A program made the position numbers and the translations under genes. Below the pieces are notes generated by a model. That model made no database searches. It had not been told where the DNA came from and worked only from the letters and a program-made list of their open reading frames with translations. This document shows positions 36,416 to 48,672 of a stretch of 64,000 nt of DNA, piece after piece (the stretch's first letter is position 1; each line of letters starts with the position of its first letter). Origin of the DNA: Chionis minor (Eukaryota; Chordata; Aves; Charadriiformes; Chionididae); NCBI GenBank assembly GCA_013398295.1, contig VZSF01003332.1, positions 186,001 through 250,000 on the forward strand, in the 5' to 3' direction.

Positions 36416-37372
36416 CGTTCTATTGTCAAATAATCACTTGTCAAAATTTCCCACATATTCTACAAATAGTTTAGTGTAAATTCATGTTTTCTTAGTCACT
36501 TAGATTCCTTCAAATCTTCTGACTATACTCAAAGTAATTGAGAAAACAAAGAAAAACAGACCTTACCTGGAACATAAAGAGATAACTATATTCTTGACAA
36601 ATCTTTTCTTGTATCACAATCACACACTGAAGTTTTCTGCTGTTGGAGACATCTTACTGCTTATAATGCTAGTGTCTATCATAAAGAAAGAGTATATTTG
36701 AGGAAGTCATTTTGGATGGTATTAATCTCTGCTAACACTAGTATCAACATATGAGCTAAATCCCCAGGATCTTTTCTATAGTCAGTGACGGAAACAAACA
36801 TTTTCAGAAGCTTGCACTAGAACTATTCATTGAATTACATCTGATTTTGTTTTGGAGGACACTAGCAATTTTATTCCAGAACAGTATACAAGAGCAAGCT
36901 AACATTTATATATTTAATCAGAGGAACAGGATCTGTGATTAAAATGGTACCTAATTTGACAGTATAGACAGTATAAGAACTCATCTAAATTTAGTTTTTT
37001 TACAGAAATAATATAATACAGGAAAAGTTGAATTTCACACCTTAGTTAGATTTCTTTTTGTCTCACCAACTTTTGTCTAGTCTTTGGCATAAGAGTGGAA
37101 ACTGTGGAAGTCAGCTGGTTCATTTTGTTCAGGGCAAGCTATCAGGGTTTGCCATAAAACTGACCACAGTCATCCCAGGCAATTCATATGGAGAAGTATT
37201 GACATAGCCAGTGAGTCATTGCTATCTCCTATTTATAAATTGCTCCTGAATCCCACCATTGTCATCAGCCCAGCAGGATGTACAGTTTGTGCCTTCTACC
37301 TCCAGAGTCCATGAAGATTTTCACATGGCTATGGTTCCTCCCTCATCATTTGTCACACATATTGAGCTGCAA

Positions 37373-37900
37373 AACCATAGAACAATTTGGGTTGGAAGGG
37401 ACCACAACCCACCTGATCAAATCAGGGAAAATTTCTACTTTAAATTAAGTTTCTCCAGGCTTTGTCCAGCAGAGCTCTGAAAATCTCTGAGCAAGGAGAC
37501 TTCATAATCCCTGGGGGAAAGTTGTCCCAGTGTCTGACCACCCTGTGTTTTTGTTGTCCTTGTTGTTGGTGTTTTAATAGTAAGAGGAAATTTTGTTTGA
37601 TGTAACTTGCATTTATTCTTCTTATCCTTTTGCTGTGCATCATTGTGAAAAACCTGGTTAGGTCTTCTCTATAAATACACATTCAATAGTGGAAGACAAT
37701 GTTAAACTGACCCCTTAGCCATCTGTTCTCTGAACAGAACAAAGCCCGCTCACTCAGCCTCTCCTTGTAATACTCTGTACTCCAGCCACTTCACAATCTG
37801 GTAGCTCTCCAGTGACTTGCTCCAGTTTGTCACTGTCTGTCTTGTATTGGGAAGCCCCAACACTGAAGAAGTACTCCATTTCACAACAACCATATGGAGT
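37373..37900 (-). mobile_element. CR1 LINE 3' fragment, old, minus strand
   Basis: Opens with CCATAGAACAATTTGGGTTG and GGAAGGGACCACAACCCACC, the reverse-complement CR1 3' end, and continues through a diverged CR1 3' region (GTTGTCCCAGTGTCTGACCA, CTCACTCAGCCTCTCCTTGT) to about 37900. The minus frame 37682-37440 retains only traces of ORF2. Divergence is higher than in the 6.7-kb copy. Confidence 0.85.
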
Positions 37901-37939
37901 AATAATCACTTCTTTTAAAGTGCTGGCTGCGCTTTAACA

Positions 37940-38050
37940 GTGAAGCTGAGGAGGAAGTTGGCCATCTGCGCTGTGTTTGGAGGGAATAATCAGACTAGAT
38001 GACCTCATGAGGTCCCTTCTAACCTTAAGTATTCTATAATTCTGCAATTT
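37940..38050 (+). mobile_element. CR1 3'-end fragment, plus strand
   Basis: GACTAGATGACCTCATGAGG, TCCCTTCTAACCTTAAG and TATTCTATAATTCTGC form a diverged CR1 3' terminus in forward orientation. It lies within about 40 bases of the opposite-strand CR1 piece ending near 37900. Confidence 0.85.
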
Positions 38051-41000
38051 AGAATGTATACCAAATGATGTGAGAAGGCACAAACACCATCTCTCATTTG
38101 GCTGAGGACAGCAGTTACATTCAGGACCAAATCACAAATTTGAGATGACTGACACCTGCTTCTCAGGACATGCCTGAGCAGAGAGCATAGTTCTGATGTG
38201 TCTTAAGTTCTGCAGACTATTGTTAATATTTAGTTCTCCAAATATTAAAAATATAAACAAAACAAGGTAATTCTTGTAATACCTTTTCCCAACATCTCTC
38301 TCTGAGTAACTGAAAAATGAATGCAAAATCAAATAGAAATAGAGCTGCTTATTTCTGAAGTTTATGAGAGTTAAGCTAATTTAGCATTGATAATTGATAA
38401 TATGTTAATATTGATTTTTACAACATACAATGGATCATAGTGGTGTAAAAAGATTATTACAGTCAGATATGAGAGGTTTGTAATATTTGTGCTCTGATTA
38501 CTCATTATCTGTTTATTTTTGAATAATTCCTTTTTAACTACTGCTTAGTTTTTATGTTCTCATTTGCTAAAATATTTTTAGAGTATCGTAAATATTATTT
38601 TCAGAAACTGCTATGTGCCCTCAAAAACATGGTTTTAGTTCATAAATGTAGAGCTAGCAGCAAGAAACAAAATGGTCTACTGTTACCCTTTGCCAAGGAA
38701 GTAACACATACATAAAACACATAAAAACCACTTTTAAACGAAAAATTCTGCATTCTTTTTTTTGCCATAATTTTCATTCACCCTCTTGCTCAACCCAATT
38801 ACTATGAATATTAAAGTCTTGTAATGCCATTGACTGAAAAAATCAGTTTTATTCATCTGGAACTGAATGTGTTCTTCCCTGAATGATAAGATAATCAAAT
38901 AATTTGACACAGAACAGTAATTCAAGGTGATCAAAGTGTTAAGAATAGCCATCATTTTAAACATAGTCCTTACTTCTGTTATTTCAAGAACACGCAGTCA
39001 ATACTGAAGAGTGAAAGGGGCATTTTTTTGTGGGAAAGGAGTCGAATACTTCACAGCATTGAACATGGATTTTCATTGTACATTTCCTTCATTCATGTTT
39101 TAGTTTTCCGTTCTTTACACACAGGGTGTAATACAAGACATTTAGGAGTATGGTATAGGGAGGGGTGATGAGTGGCGAAGCGTATTTTGTGCACTATAAT
39201 AATTTTGTGCACCTAGTAAATTGGAGGAAAAACTACCAGAATGCAACATGTATTGTACCTTTGGAGATACAATAAGATAGTCTAGAACTCTGTGGTAATA
39301 ATGATGATGCTTTCATAGGTAAGACATATTTTATTTACAGGTAAACTATACAAATAAGAACTGTGAACATTTTTGGGAAAATGAATGTATTAAAGGAAAT
39401 GGTGCATGTTATGAGAAGGAAGGCACTGCAGGGACTTGTCCTGAAGCCAGAAGTCAACAGATTTTGATGTTTTCACCAGTGGGAAAAGATTCAAGGTTTT
39501 ACAGCCTGATCTAAACACCCCTGAACCACATGAGAAACCTTCCATTGACTCTGATTTACTTAGAACATCCGGAAGAAAAAAAGAAAGACTTTCAAAAGCA
39601 TGAAGGGCTGTTAGGCAACGAGCTCTCACTGAATACCAATAACATTCATGCTGTCTCTAACTTTGGAAATGTTCCTTTAAAACAGAATTTTAAATATTTC
39701 TCTATTGTTTAGCAAAAACATTTATTATGGGGATGTTTACTTAACTTCCCAAACCCCGTGGCCACTGTATAAGACAATTATGTGTGGACACTAAGTGAAA
39801 AAAAAATATTTTTATGTTAGCATAATTATTCTGTATTCTTGAAAGCATAAAGGCATCAAAATTAGCTTCCTTTGTATGGGAGGGATAAATGGTTTTGGTT
39901 TTAATATAAATGTACACACATACACGTGTATTTTCACTGTATGGGAGACTATCTCATTCCATGAGTTATAGTTCCAGGATCAAGTCTAACATATTTGTTT
40001 GTAGGATTTTACATTCAGTAAAAGTCACAGAAGCTCCCGAAACTATAAAAACCTCTGCATCACACTCATTTCATACTACCTTCAAGTCACAGACTATTGT
40101 GTTAAAGATACTCACAGACAGGACAGTGTCTGTGCTTTAGTCCTTAAAAGCAAAATGCATTTTGCCTGGCATTTTTAATTTTTCTTCACACAATTTGATT
40201 ATTCCTTTTTTCTATTTTATGGTTTTAAAAAAGATAAACATTTACATCAAAGAGAGATCAGTTAAGTGATTAAGCAAAATAGAAGGACTGAAAGAGGCTA
40301 AAACAGATTTACAACAAAAAAAGGGGATGAAAATTGGGTGTTGAGCATAACTCAGTGTTTTCTTGTCATTCTCCTACACTCTATGGAAGAATTATAAAGC
40401 AATGTCTAGGTTTAAGTCTCCTAGTTGCATGCCTGTATATTTTGGTGTAAATAGAGTTGTGTGTTTCCCCTGACTCTGAAATTCAACACTCTCTAAAAAT
40501 TTGTTTTCCATGATCCTAAGTTTTTTATTTTTTTATTGTTTTTCTATCCTCTATGGTTTCAAGAGATATAACCTCAAACATGTGAAGACACTGTAAACTG
40601 ATGAACTGTCTTCTGCCCGAGGCAAGTAAAAAACCGGAATAAAACCCCTGAGATCTATCAATTGCTCCATTCATCTCACTCTGAACCTCCAATACTCCTT
40701 ACTTCCAAGTAAGTAGAATTTGCCAATTTTTCCAAGGATATTATTGTTTGTAAAGATGAACTTTAATGATACTTCTGTGAAATCAGACACATATACACAC
40801 GTACATAAATACATATAATGTATATATAAAATTAAAATCTATCTATGTAGATTTATTTCTTCCTGTGTTTCTGGTACCAAGTCACGGATTCTTCTGCTTC
40901 CTTAGTTTTTGTGTGTAACAGAAAGTGTATTGTTACTGAAAGTTGATTAGGCCTTGACCTTCAAGAAGAACTAAGGATAAATAATAAAAAACTTCTGAAC

Positions 41001-41439
41001 TATTAAAAAAAACCAACAAAAAACCTGGAGCTTTTTTCGGTGAAGGTGAGGAAACAGGGGGAAAATAAGCATGACCTCACATATTTTATCTTAATTTCCA
41101 TAAAATTATGATATTGAATATGAAAGATTTTTTTAAAGGTTAGTTTACAGAATCTTGGAGCCTATATTAAGTGAGATTAATCCAACATTTCCTGTTCTGT
41201 ATGCTATACATACTTACATTTAATTCATATTCATCTTTAAAATTCTTATTGTCAAACATAACTGTGCACTGATTTCATGCTAATTAGCACTAGAACCTAA
41301 AATTTATAGCTGTGTGCTGTTTGCATTGGTGTTAGGAATTTGGACTAAATTCAATGTACTAGTTTGAAATTACAAAGAAGTTTTCATGTTCCTTTTATTT
41401 AATTTGTATAAGCCCTTGCTGCAAAATCTGTACCTTTTG
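38051..41439. other. Non-repetitive AT-rich DNA, no gene recognised
   Basis: About 3.4 kb with short AT-rich and CA/TA-rich stretches (for example around 40795-40830) and no supported gene. Confidence 0.6.
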
Positions 41440-41538
41440 TTGCTACAGAGCCCAGTGTTGAAGGAGGCCTTACTTTGAGTGCAGAGGTGGGCCAGGCAAC
41501 CGTCAGATGTCCTTCTCAACCTATACGAATCTATGATT
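41440..41538 (+). mobile_element. CR1 3'-end fragment, plus strand
   Basis: GTGCAGAGGTGGGCCAGGCA..., GTCCTTCTCAACCTATACG and AATCTATGATT form a diverged forward CR1 3' end. Only about 100 bases remain. Confidence 0.75.
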
Positions 41539-42487
41539 TCTTGTTTCTGAGCACAAGTAATACGTACACTGCAGAAAAAGTTTTGTACTTAGTGTAATAA
41601 ACTTTCCCCCACCCCCAATTAGCCAAAGCTGTCAAAGGTGTTCCATATTATCAATTATATTCTTCATTTTGTGAATCTTTTAATGCCAGCTCTTAATGCT
41701 ATTGTGCCTTTTTTCAAATATTTATCAAATGCTTCAGCTAAATGACATTCAGTTATTTACTGTGTGTTTGTCAATTTTATCACCTCTAGATGGGTCCCTG
41801 AAAATGAAATAAAAAGTAACAAAGAAATGCTTGAGTGAATAGTAAAGAATCTTGAGAATACTCCTAGCTTTTCCTTTTTGTATGATAATAACAGTATTTT
41901 CTGATAAAGGGCAGCAATTACTTCGCATTCTTGCTGATAAAGTCTCATTTGCACTGATGTGCATGGTTGGATGCTTCTTTCAGCATTGTCCACGTCTGTT
42001 TTTTGCTATCCTTGAAATCAAAAGTGGATTTCTGCTCCACCTACATAAAGTATAATCAGAGCCAAATTCCTAAGATAAAATCCAGAACAAAACTTTCTCA
42101 AAATCTAGATTTCAACTTGGTATTTTTGCTGCAGAAAAAAAATTGTTATGAAAAGCTATACTTGCTACACAGATTCAAAGCCTGTTCTTATGTTACTTGA
42201 AAATGTAATTCAATATGTTATTATCCACCCCATAAGATCTGCCATAGAGTTTACTTTCCTTTAGCTTATGGACAAAAAAACATAAACAAACAAACAAACA
42301 AAAAACCCTACAAAAGCAAACCATTATTTTACTGCAAAATCTCACTCAATAACTATGAAGTAGAGGATGAATGGAGCCCCTAAGCAATTCTTTTAAGGAT
42401 GAAATATATTCTTTTGCCTATCATATTAAATTAATTTATATTTATCTGTACAGGTGTAGTAAAAATGTATATAGTTTCTAGAGTACA
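41539..42487. other. No gene recognised
   Basis: AT-rich DNA containing a short (AAAC)n stretch near 42283-42302. Minus- and plus-strand frames of 67-78 codons overlap each other here without recognisable motifs. Confidence 0.6.
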
Positions 42488-43859
42488 AAAAAGAAGACCT
42501 GGGGGAATACAGGCCAGTCAGTCTCACCTCTGTGCCCAGCAAGATCATGGAGCAGAGCCTCCTGGAAACTGAGACACATGGAAAATAAGGACGTTATTGG
42601 TGTCCGCCAACATGGCTTCACTAAGGGCAAATCGTGTCTGACAAATTTGGTGACCTTCTATGATGAGATTACAGAGTTGGTGGATAAGGGGAGAGCAACA
42701 GACATCATCTACCTGGACCTGTGCGAGGCATTGGACATTGTCCTGCATGACATCCTGGTCTCTAAATTGCAGAGATGTGGATTTGACTGATGGACCGCTC
42801 AGTGGATAAGGAACTGGCTGGACAGTTGCACTCAAAGAGATACAGTCAATGGTTCAATGTCAAAGTGGCAAGCAGTGACAAATGGTGTTCCTCAGGGGTC
42901 AGTACTGGGACAGGTGCTGTTTGACATCTTCATTGGTGACATGGAGAGTGGGATAGAGTGCACCCTCAACAAGTTTGTTGACAATGCCAGGCTGTGTGGA
43001 GCAGTCAACGCACCAGAGGGAAGGGTTACAATCCAGAGGGACCTGGACAGGCTTGAGAGGTGTGCCTGTGCAAACCTCATGAAGATGTCAACAAGGCCAA
43101 GAACAAGGTCCTGCACCTGGGTTGGGGCAATCCAAAGCACAAATAAAGGCTGGATGGAGAATGGATCAAAAACACGACTGAGGAGAGGGACTTGGGAGAG
43201 TTGGTGCATGAGAAGCTCGACATAACCCAGCAATGTGTACTTCCAGCCTGGAATGCCAACTGCATCCTGGGCTGCATAAAAAGAAATGTGGCCAGTAGGT
43301 CAAGGGGGGTGATTCTGCCCCTCTACTCTGCTCTTGTAAGACCACACCTGCAGCACTGTGTCTAGCTGTGTCTAGCTCCGGAGCCCCCAACTTAAGAAGG
43401 ACATGGTCCTGTTGAGGCAGGTCCAGAGGAGGGCAACGAAGATGATCAGAGGGTTAGAGCACCTCTGCTGTGAAGACAGGCTGAGAGAGTTGGGGTTGTT
43501 CAGCCTGGAAAAGAGAAGGCTCTAGGGAGACCTCATAGTAGCCTTCCAGTACTTAAAGGGGACCTACAAGAAAGGTGGAGAGGTAATGGCTTCAAGCTGG
43601 AAGAGGGCATATTTAGAACAGATATTAGGAAGAAGTTTTTCACTATGAAGATGGTGAGACACTGGAACAGGTTGCCCAGGGAAGTTGTGGAGGCCCCATC
43701 CCTGGAAGTGTTCCAGGCCAGGTTGGATGAGGCTTTGAGCAACTTGGTCTAGTGGGAGGTGTCCCTGCCCATGGCAGGGGGGTTGGAACTAGATGATCTT
43801 TAAGGTCCCTGCCAGCCTAAACCATTCTATGTTTCTATTCTATAATTCTATGATTCTAA
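42488..43859 (+). mobile_element. CR1 LINE fragment, plus strand (first printed copy)
   Basis: Forward CR1 from the [20 protein letters not shown] block to an ATTCTATG-rich 3' terminus (about 43821-43859). Readable pieces: [19 protein letters not shown] (42578-42790), and [21 protein letters not shown] with NKFVDNARL (42857-43225), so the catalytic FADD is FVDN (42974-42985). The C-terminal region follows in other frames with stops. Bases from 42542 on recur almost exactly at 44023 onward; see the duplication entry. Confidence 0.95.
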
Positions 43860-44021
43860 TGGGAAGTTTAGGTACAAATAAAAGAATACATTTAAAAAAT
43901 AGCTAAGGAGGAAATGTCCTGGTTTGAGGTAAAACAAGACCAATTTTTTTCAGTAACTCTGCTTTCTAACTAGGCCTCTTCTAACTGCTGAAATTAGCAG
44001 CATATTGTGCAGAAAACTGCT
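42542..44021. repeat. 1,480-base segment printed twice, left copy
   Basis: Identical to 44023-45502 at a fixed offset of 1,481 as far as I compared, apart from A at 43199 versus T at 44680. The two copies are separated by one N (44022). It contains most of a CR1 and the first 107 bases of LTR D. Most likely an assembly duplication. Confidence 0.9.
43915..44021 (+). mobile_element. Truncated duplicate of the start of LTR D
   Basis: The first 107 bases of the LTR at 45396-46078, cut off at the single N. It is part of the duplicated block and probably not a separate insertion. Confidence 0.88.
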
Positions 44022-44022
44022 N
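44022..44022. other. Single N at the duplication junction
   Basis: One unknown base exactly where the left copy stops and the right copy starts over. It looks like a minimal-size join placed by an assembler or gap filler. Confidence 0.95.
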
Positions 44023-45340
44023 AGATCATGGAGCAGAGCCTCCTGGAAACTGAGACACATGGAAAATAAGGACGTTATTGGTGTCCGCCAACATGGCTTC
44101 ACTAAGGGCAAATCGTGTCTGACAAATTTGGTGACCTTCTATGATGAGATTACAGAGTTGGTGGATAAGGGGAGAGCAACAGACATCATCTACCTGGACC
44201 TGTGCGAGGCATTGGACATTGTCCTGCATGACATCCTGGTCTCTAAATTGCAGAGATGTGGATTTGACTGATGGACCGCTCAGTGGATAAGGAACTGGCT
44301 GGACAGTTGCACTCAAAGAGATACAGTCAATGGTTCAATGTCAAAGTGGCAAGCAGTGACAAATGGTGTTCCTCAGGGGTCAGTACTGGGACAGGTGCTG
44401 TTTGACATCTTCATTGGTGACATGGAGAGTGGGATAGAGTGCACCCTCAACAAGTTTGTTGACAATGCCAGGCTGTGTGGAGCAGTCAACGCACCAGAGG
44501 GAAGGGTTACAATCCAGAGGGACCTGGACAGGCTTGAGAGGTGTGCCTGTGCAAACCTCATGAAGATGTCAACAAGGCCAAGAACAAGGTCCTGCACCTG
44601 GGTTGGGGCAATCCAAAGCACAAATAAAGGCTGGATGGAGAATGGATCAAAAACACGACTGAGGAGAGGGACTTGGGAGTGTTGGTGCATGAGAAGCTCG
44701 ACATAACCCAGCAATGTGTACTTCCAGCCTGGAATGCCAACTGCATCCTGGGCTGCATAAAAAGAAATGTGGCCAGTAGGTCAAGGGGGGTGATTCTGCC
44801 CCTCTACTCTGCTCTTGTAAGACCACACCTGCAGCACTGTGTCTAGCTGTGTCTAGCTCCGGAGCCCCCAACTTAAGAAGGACATGGTCCTGTTGAGGCA
44901 GGTCCAGAGGAGGGCAACGAAGATGATCAGAGGGTTAGAGCACCTCTGCTGTGAAGACAGGCTGAGAGAGTTGGGGTTGTTCAGCCTGGAAAAGAGAAGG
45001 CTCTAGGGAGACCTCATAGTAGCCTTCCAGTACTTAAAGGGGACCTACAAGAAAGGTGGAGAGGTAATGGCTTCAAGCTGGAAGAGGGCATATTTAGAAC
45101 AGATATTAGGAAGAAGTTTTTCACTATGAAGATGGTGAGACACTGGAACAGGTTGCCCAGGGAAGTTGTGGAGGCCCCATCCCTGGAAGTGTTCCAGGCC
45201 AGGTTGGATGAGGCTTTGAGCAACTTGGTCTAGTGGGAGGTGTCCCTGCCCATGGCAGGGGGGTTGGAACTAGATGATCTTTAAGGTCCCTGCCAGCCTA
45301 AACCATTCTATGTTTCTATTCTATAATTCTATGATTCTAA
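44023..45340 (+). mobile_element. CR1 LINE fragment, plus strand (second printed copy)
   Basis: Repeats the CR1 of 42542-43859, including the FVDN catalytic site. One base differs, changing a Ser to a Cys in one frame (44680). If the duplication is an assembly artefact this is the same insertion. Confidence 0.93.
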
Positions 45341-45502
45341 TGGGAAGTTTAGGTACAAATAAAAGAATACATTTAAAAAATAGCTAAGGAGGAAATGTCC
45401 TGGTTTGAGGTAAAACAAGACCAATTTTTTTCAGTAACTCTGCTTTCTAACTAGGCCTCTTCTAACTGCTGAAATTAGCAGCATATTGTGCAGAAAACTG
45501 CT
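44023..45502. repeat. 1,480-base segment printed twice, right copy
   Basis: Right-hand partner of 42542-44021. Unlike the left copy, it runs on into the rest of LTR D, so this side has the natural continuation to the right, while the left copy has the natural CR1 beginning (42488-42541). Confidence 0.9.
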
Positions 45503-46078
45503 CTTTCTCAGAGCGATAAGACCCATGTTTATAGCTGATGCCGAGGCATGGTATGCAGAGGCCCTTGCTTATACTTATTGCTATAACGACCAAGGCCAGC
45601 CAACTTTGTTATTTGCCCCGTTGGAGGGTTGGAAGCAGAAAAGCGTAGAGGGGTCCCACCTGCGGGGAGGAGCGGACAGGACAGGTGACCCAAAACTGAC
45701 CAAACAGTGTATTCCATACCATCTGCCTCATGCACAGTATAAAAGCTGAGGGACCAAAGGGTCAGCCTCAGACTCTTGCTCTTGCTCTGGCTCTGGCTTG
45801 CCTTCTTCAATGGCCGGCGTCCGAGGAGGACTCCATCTGTTTGTCTGCTTTTGATCCCGACCCGTGTGTTTCTGAATCCAGTTCCCTTCCGTCGCTGCGT
45901 TCAGTCTGGAACTTCCCCAGTGCCTGCTGGTGGCATGATTGTCATCCTGGGAGCTTGATACAGTTTTGTATATATTTCATTATTTTCTTTTTATTATTTT
46001 ATTCTTTAGATTTCGGCAGGAGAGAGGGAACATCTGTCACTCAGCTTGCTTGGGCCAATCCGGCCCAAACCCATGACA
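45396..46078 (+). mobile_element. Solo LTR D (endogenous retrovirus LTR) with perfect target-site duplication
   Basis: 683 bases starting TGTCCTGGTTTGAGGTAAAA and ending GGCCCAAACCCATGACA. GGAAA occurs immediately before (45391-45395) and immediately after (46079-46083), a perfect 5-base target-site duplication. A TATAAAAG box at 45738-45745 marks a likely U3 promoter, followed by a CT-rich leader. No primer-binding site or internal retroviral genes follow, so it is a solo LTR. The sequence is a different family from LTRs A-C. An 87-codon frame beginning at 45486 has no recognisable protein motif and is treated as chance. Confidence 0.9.
45738..45745 (+). promoter_or_regulatory. TATA box of LTR D
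   Basis: TATAAAAG within the solo LTR, about 340 bases from its start, followed by a CTCTTGCTCTTGCTCTGGC-type leader. It is a good match to a core TATA box; activity is unknown. Confidence 0.6.
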
Positions 46079-46083
46079 GGAAA

Positions 46084-48672
46084 TCAATGACAATTGGAGT
46101 ACAATTGTTTTTCAAGACAGATGAGTTTACGGAGTTTAAAAAAAAGACAAAAAATTAACTATATGGAACATTTTCAAAAGATAAAATGAAGATTTGTAGA
46201 CTTGAAGAATTATGGAAAAACGAAAAACTAGGTAAAAATAATGAGGGAGAAAAGGATGGCGCTAAGAGAGAAGAGGTGAGACTTCAAGAATTAAAACAAG
46301 GTAAAGATAACAGAAAGACAGGTGGAACATTTAAACGTAATTGAATTAGTTACATTCTATAGAAATTATTATTTTAAACTATAATTTGAATACAACAACT
46401 GAAATTTAGCTTCAGCTTGAAGGCACCTAAATTTAGGGGTCTAGATGCAGGTGTCTACATGTTAATTTACCTAAATTTCTATTGTTTTTATACTCAATGG
46501 AGACTCAATTCAGGTTAAACAAGTGTGTCACACATGACGCTCTAGTTGTGCACATTGAATATGCTTGCTGTTGTACGTGATCTAGAGATTCCTATCTGGT
46601 CTCCATCTACCACACAAACATAGGTCTTCTACAGGTCTTGTGTCATATCTGCAAGTCCCTGAAGATGACTCAGATATCATAAACTGCCTGAAATGGCACT
46701 TCTTGCCTATATGAGGGCTATTGAACTGAGGTAGTTAACTAACTCCAGGTATCTATCTACTGTGAGATGAGTGGATGTACGGATTTCCTTTTCTGTCTTG
46801 ACTATGTAATTCACTGTCCTAGGAGTTTTGATACTCAGTCCTCATTTAAGAAGAAAAATTTCGGTCTTTTAATGTGGAGTTAAAATCCAACCAGATTGCT
46901 TGAAGTGTAGTTTACACACAAGCCAGAAGACAGAAACTGAAGGCTTTTGAACTGTAGCATGGGAAACAAGCAAACAAACAAATTAAAGCATTTCACTAAA
47001 TGACAAACTCACTTCAGTTAGCTCTTAATTACATTAATTTTTAAGCACAATGAAGAATATGTGAAAGCAAAGTTTTTGACACACCTGTCCTTGATTTTTC
47101 ATAATATGAATATGGTGAAAAGAAAGGAGTGATGAAGCAGATTATTTTTAAACAGGTTTTTCATCATACAAGCAGTATGTGATAGTTTAATCAGACTCTT
47201 AAAGGGGAATAGTGTAACTGCTTTTCACGTTGGTGACCCACAGAGTACATTAACAGGAAGAACAGTGCAATTAGTGCAGAGGGTGTTCCTTGTGTAGATC
47301 TCCAGCTGCTGTGAAAGCTTAAGCCAGAAAAACTATCCTGAAACTGGATTGCTTGATGACAGACTGTCAGCATGTATTAAGGTTCTTAAGATAACGAGAA
47401 ATGCTATGTGATAGGTAAAATTGCCTTGTGTTTCTAACTTACTGTGTCATTATGAATGTTGTGATAGGAGATGCCTAATATCCCTGTGATGTGCTTGATT
47501 CTGAAAACTGACTTATTAATTGCAGTACTGACATTCTGTATCATGGGCAAGCTAGTGTTCTTCTCTTAGTTTTCCAGTTATTATTCTCATTCTTCTTGGA
47601 TTAGCCCAACATTAGTCAAAAGTAATATAAGCTCTCAGTTATTTTCAAAGCCAATTAAGAGATTAGCATCGTTATAAGTACCCAGTAACCACCTACATTC
47701 TCTGTTTTCATTTCTTCTCAAGTATTCTTCCCCATACCTTCTCAGTTTTCCTGAATTTACCTGTGTGCAAACATGTTGCTAAGAAATACGTATTATTATT
47801 CTTGCCCATCATATGAAATATATAGTATCCTGAAAACTTGTTCTCTTACGAGAAAAGTTCACTTGTTTAAAAAGTGTACTTTCATATTTGTCAAGTTGAA
47901 GAGGCTGCCCCAAGGGAAACCTTAATTAAAGTTAACAGAGAGGAAAAATTAAGCAGTGAAAAGTGCTTAGCTAATATTCAGAGAACTTCAAGTTAAAATC
48001 AGAAATAATAAAGGTAGGTAGGCTTTAAGGATAATTTCATGAGCGTTTTATTTCTATCCACCACATACTCCACCATTCTGTACACTTCTTTCAGAATTCT
48101 GGTTTAGATAGATAGTTTTCTTTGTTTCTCAATGAAGTTTCCTTGCTGTCTTTTTTTTTGCTACCAAACTTTTTCTACAGTAGCAAAGTATCTCAGTCAG
48201 AAGAGTTGTCCCTCAGAGTACGGGTTGAATCTAGAGTAGTTATTTAACTCTATTAGTAAATGACAGAGAGCTATGGAGAAAATTGTTTAATTTAACATTA
48301 TTAATCTGTTAGCTGACTTCCTGGCTCTATTTTAGATGGCTCTATTTTCTTCTAAGTAAGAATGCTGCTGCTTCTCAGCAGCATGATGCAAGACATCCTG
48401 TAGCCTTTCATCACAAGACAAAGTTTGCTTCACAGTCCATTTTTACTTTGCAATCTAGATACTGTTAGGTGTGCCCTACAGTCAGGGAATACAGACAGGA
48501 ATATACAGGAATGGGTGTGTGCCTAGGGAGTTAAGCGATTTCTAAGGGTGGGGAGATTTTTTTCTGTGCTGGGGAAACCTAAAGAATGCAGTCTAAATTC
48601 TTAAACAACTCATTAAAGAGCTTAAAATAAGATAGAATGAGTTTGGACTCTCTTGACTCCATCTGACTACTA
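46084..48672. other. Mostly non-repetitive DNA, no gene recognised
   Basis: About 2.6 kb of AT-rich DNA. It contains the second copy of the unclassified repeat (46585-46725), possibly extending left to about 46410 where CACCTAAATTTAGG-like motifs occur. No gene is supported. Confidence 0.55.
46585..46725. repeat. Unclassified interspersed repeat, copy 2
   Basis: Aligns in direct orientation to 20464-20595: ATAGGTCTTCTACAGGTC, TGTGTCATATCTGC, TCCCTGAAGATGAC, and CTGAAATGGCA match the corresponding parts with scattered differences. The two copies are 26 kb apart, so a dispersed repeat is the simplest explanation. Family not identified. Confidence 0.55.

Larger units (their letters stand above)
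33576..37372. other. Non-repetitive AT-rich DNA, no gene recognised
   Basis: About 3.8 kb with no gene that I can support. It includes a pyrimidine tract (34706-34789) and a purine tract (36336-36415), listed separately. A 70-codon frame at 36049-36261 has no recognisable motif. Confidence 0.6.

Noticed and set aside
45486..45749. 87-codon frame in LTR D, considered as a viral accessory protein
   Set aside because: It lies wholly within the LTR upstream of the TATA box end, lacks any known motif and there is no linked provirus.
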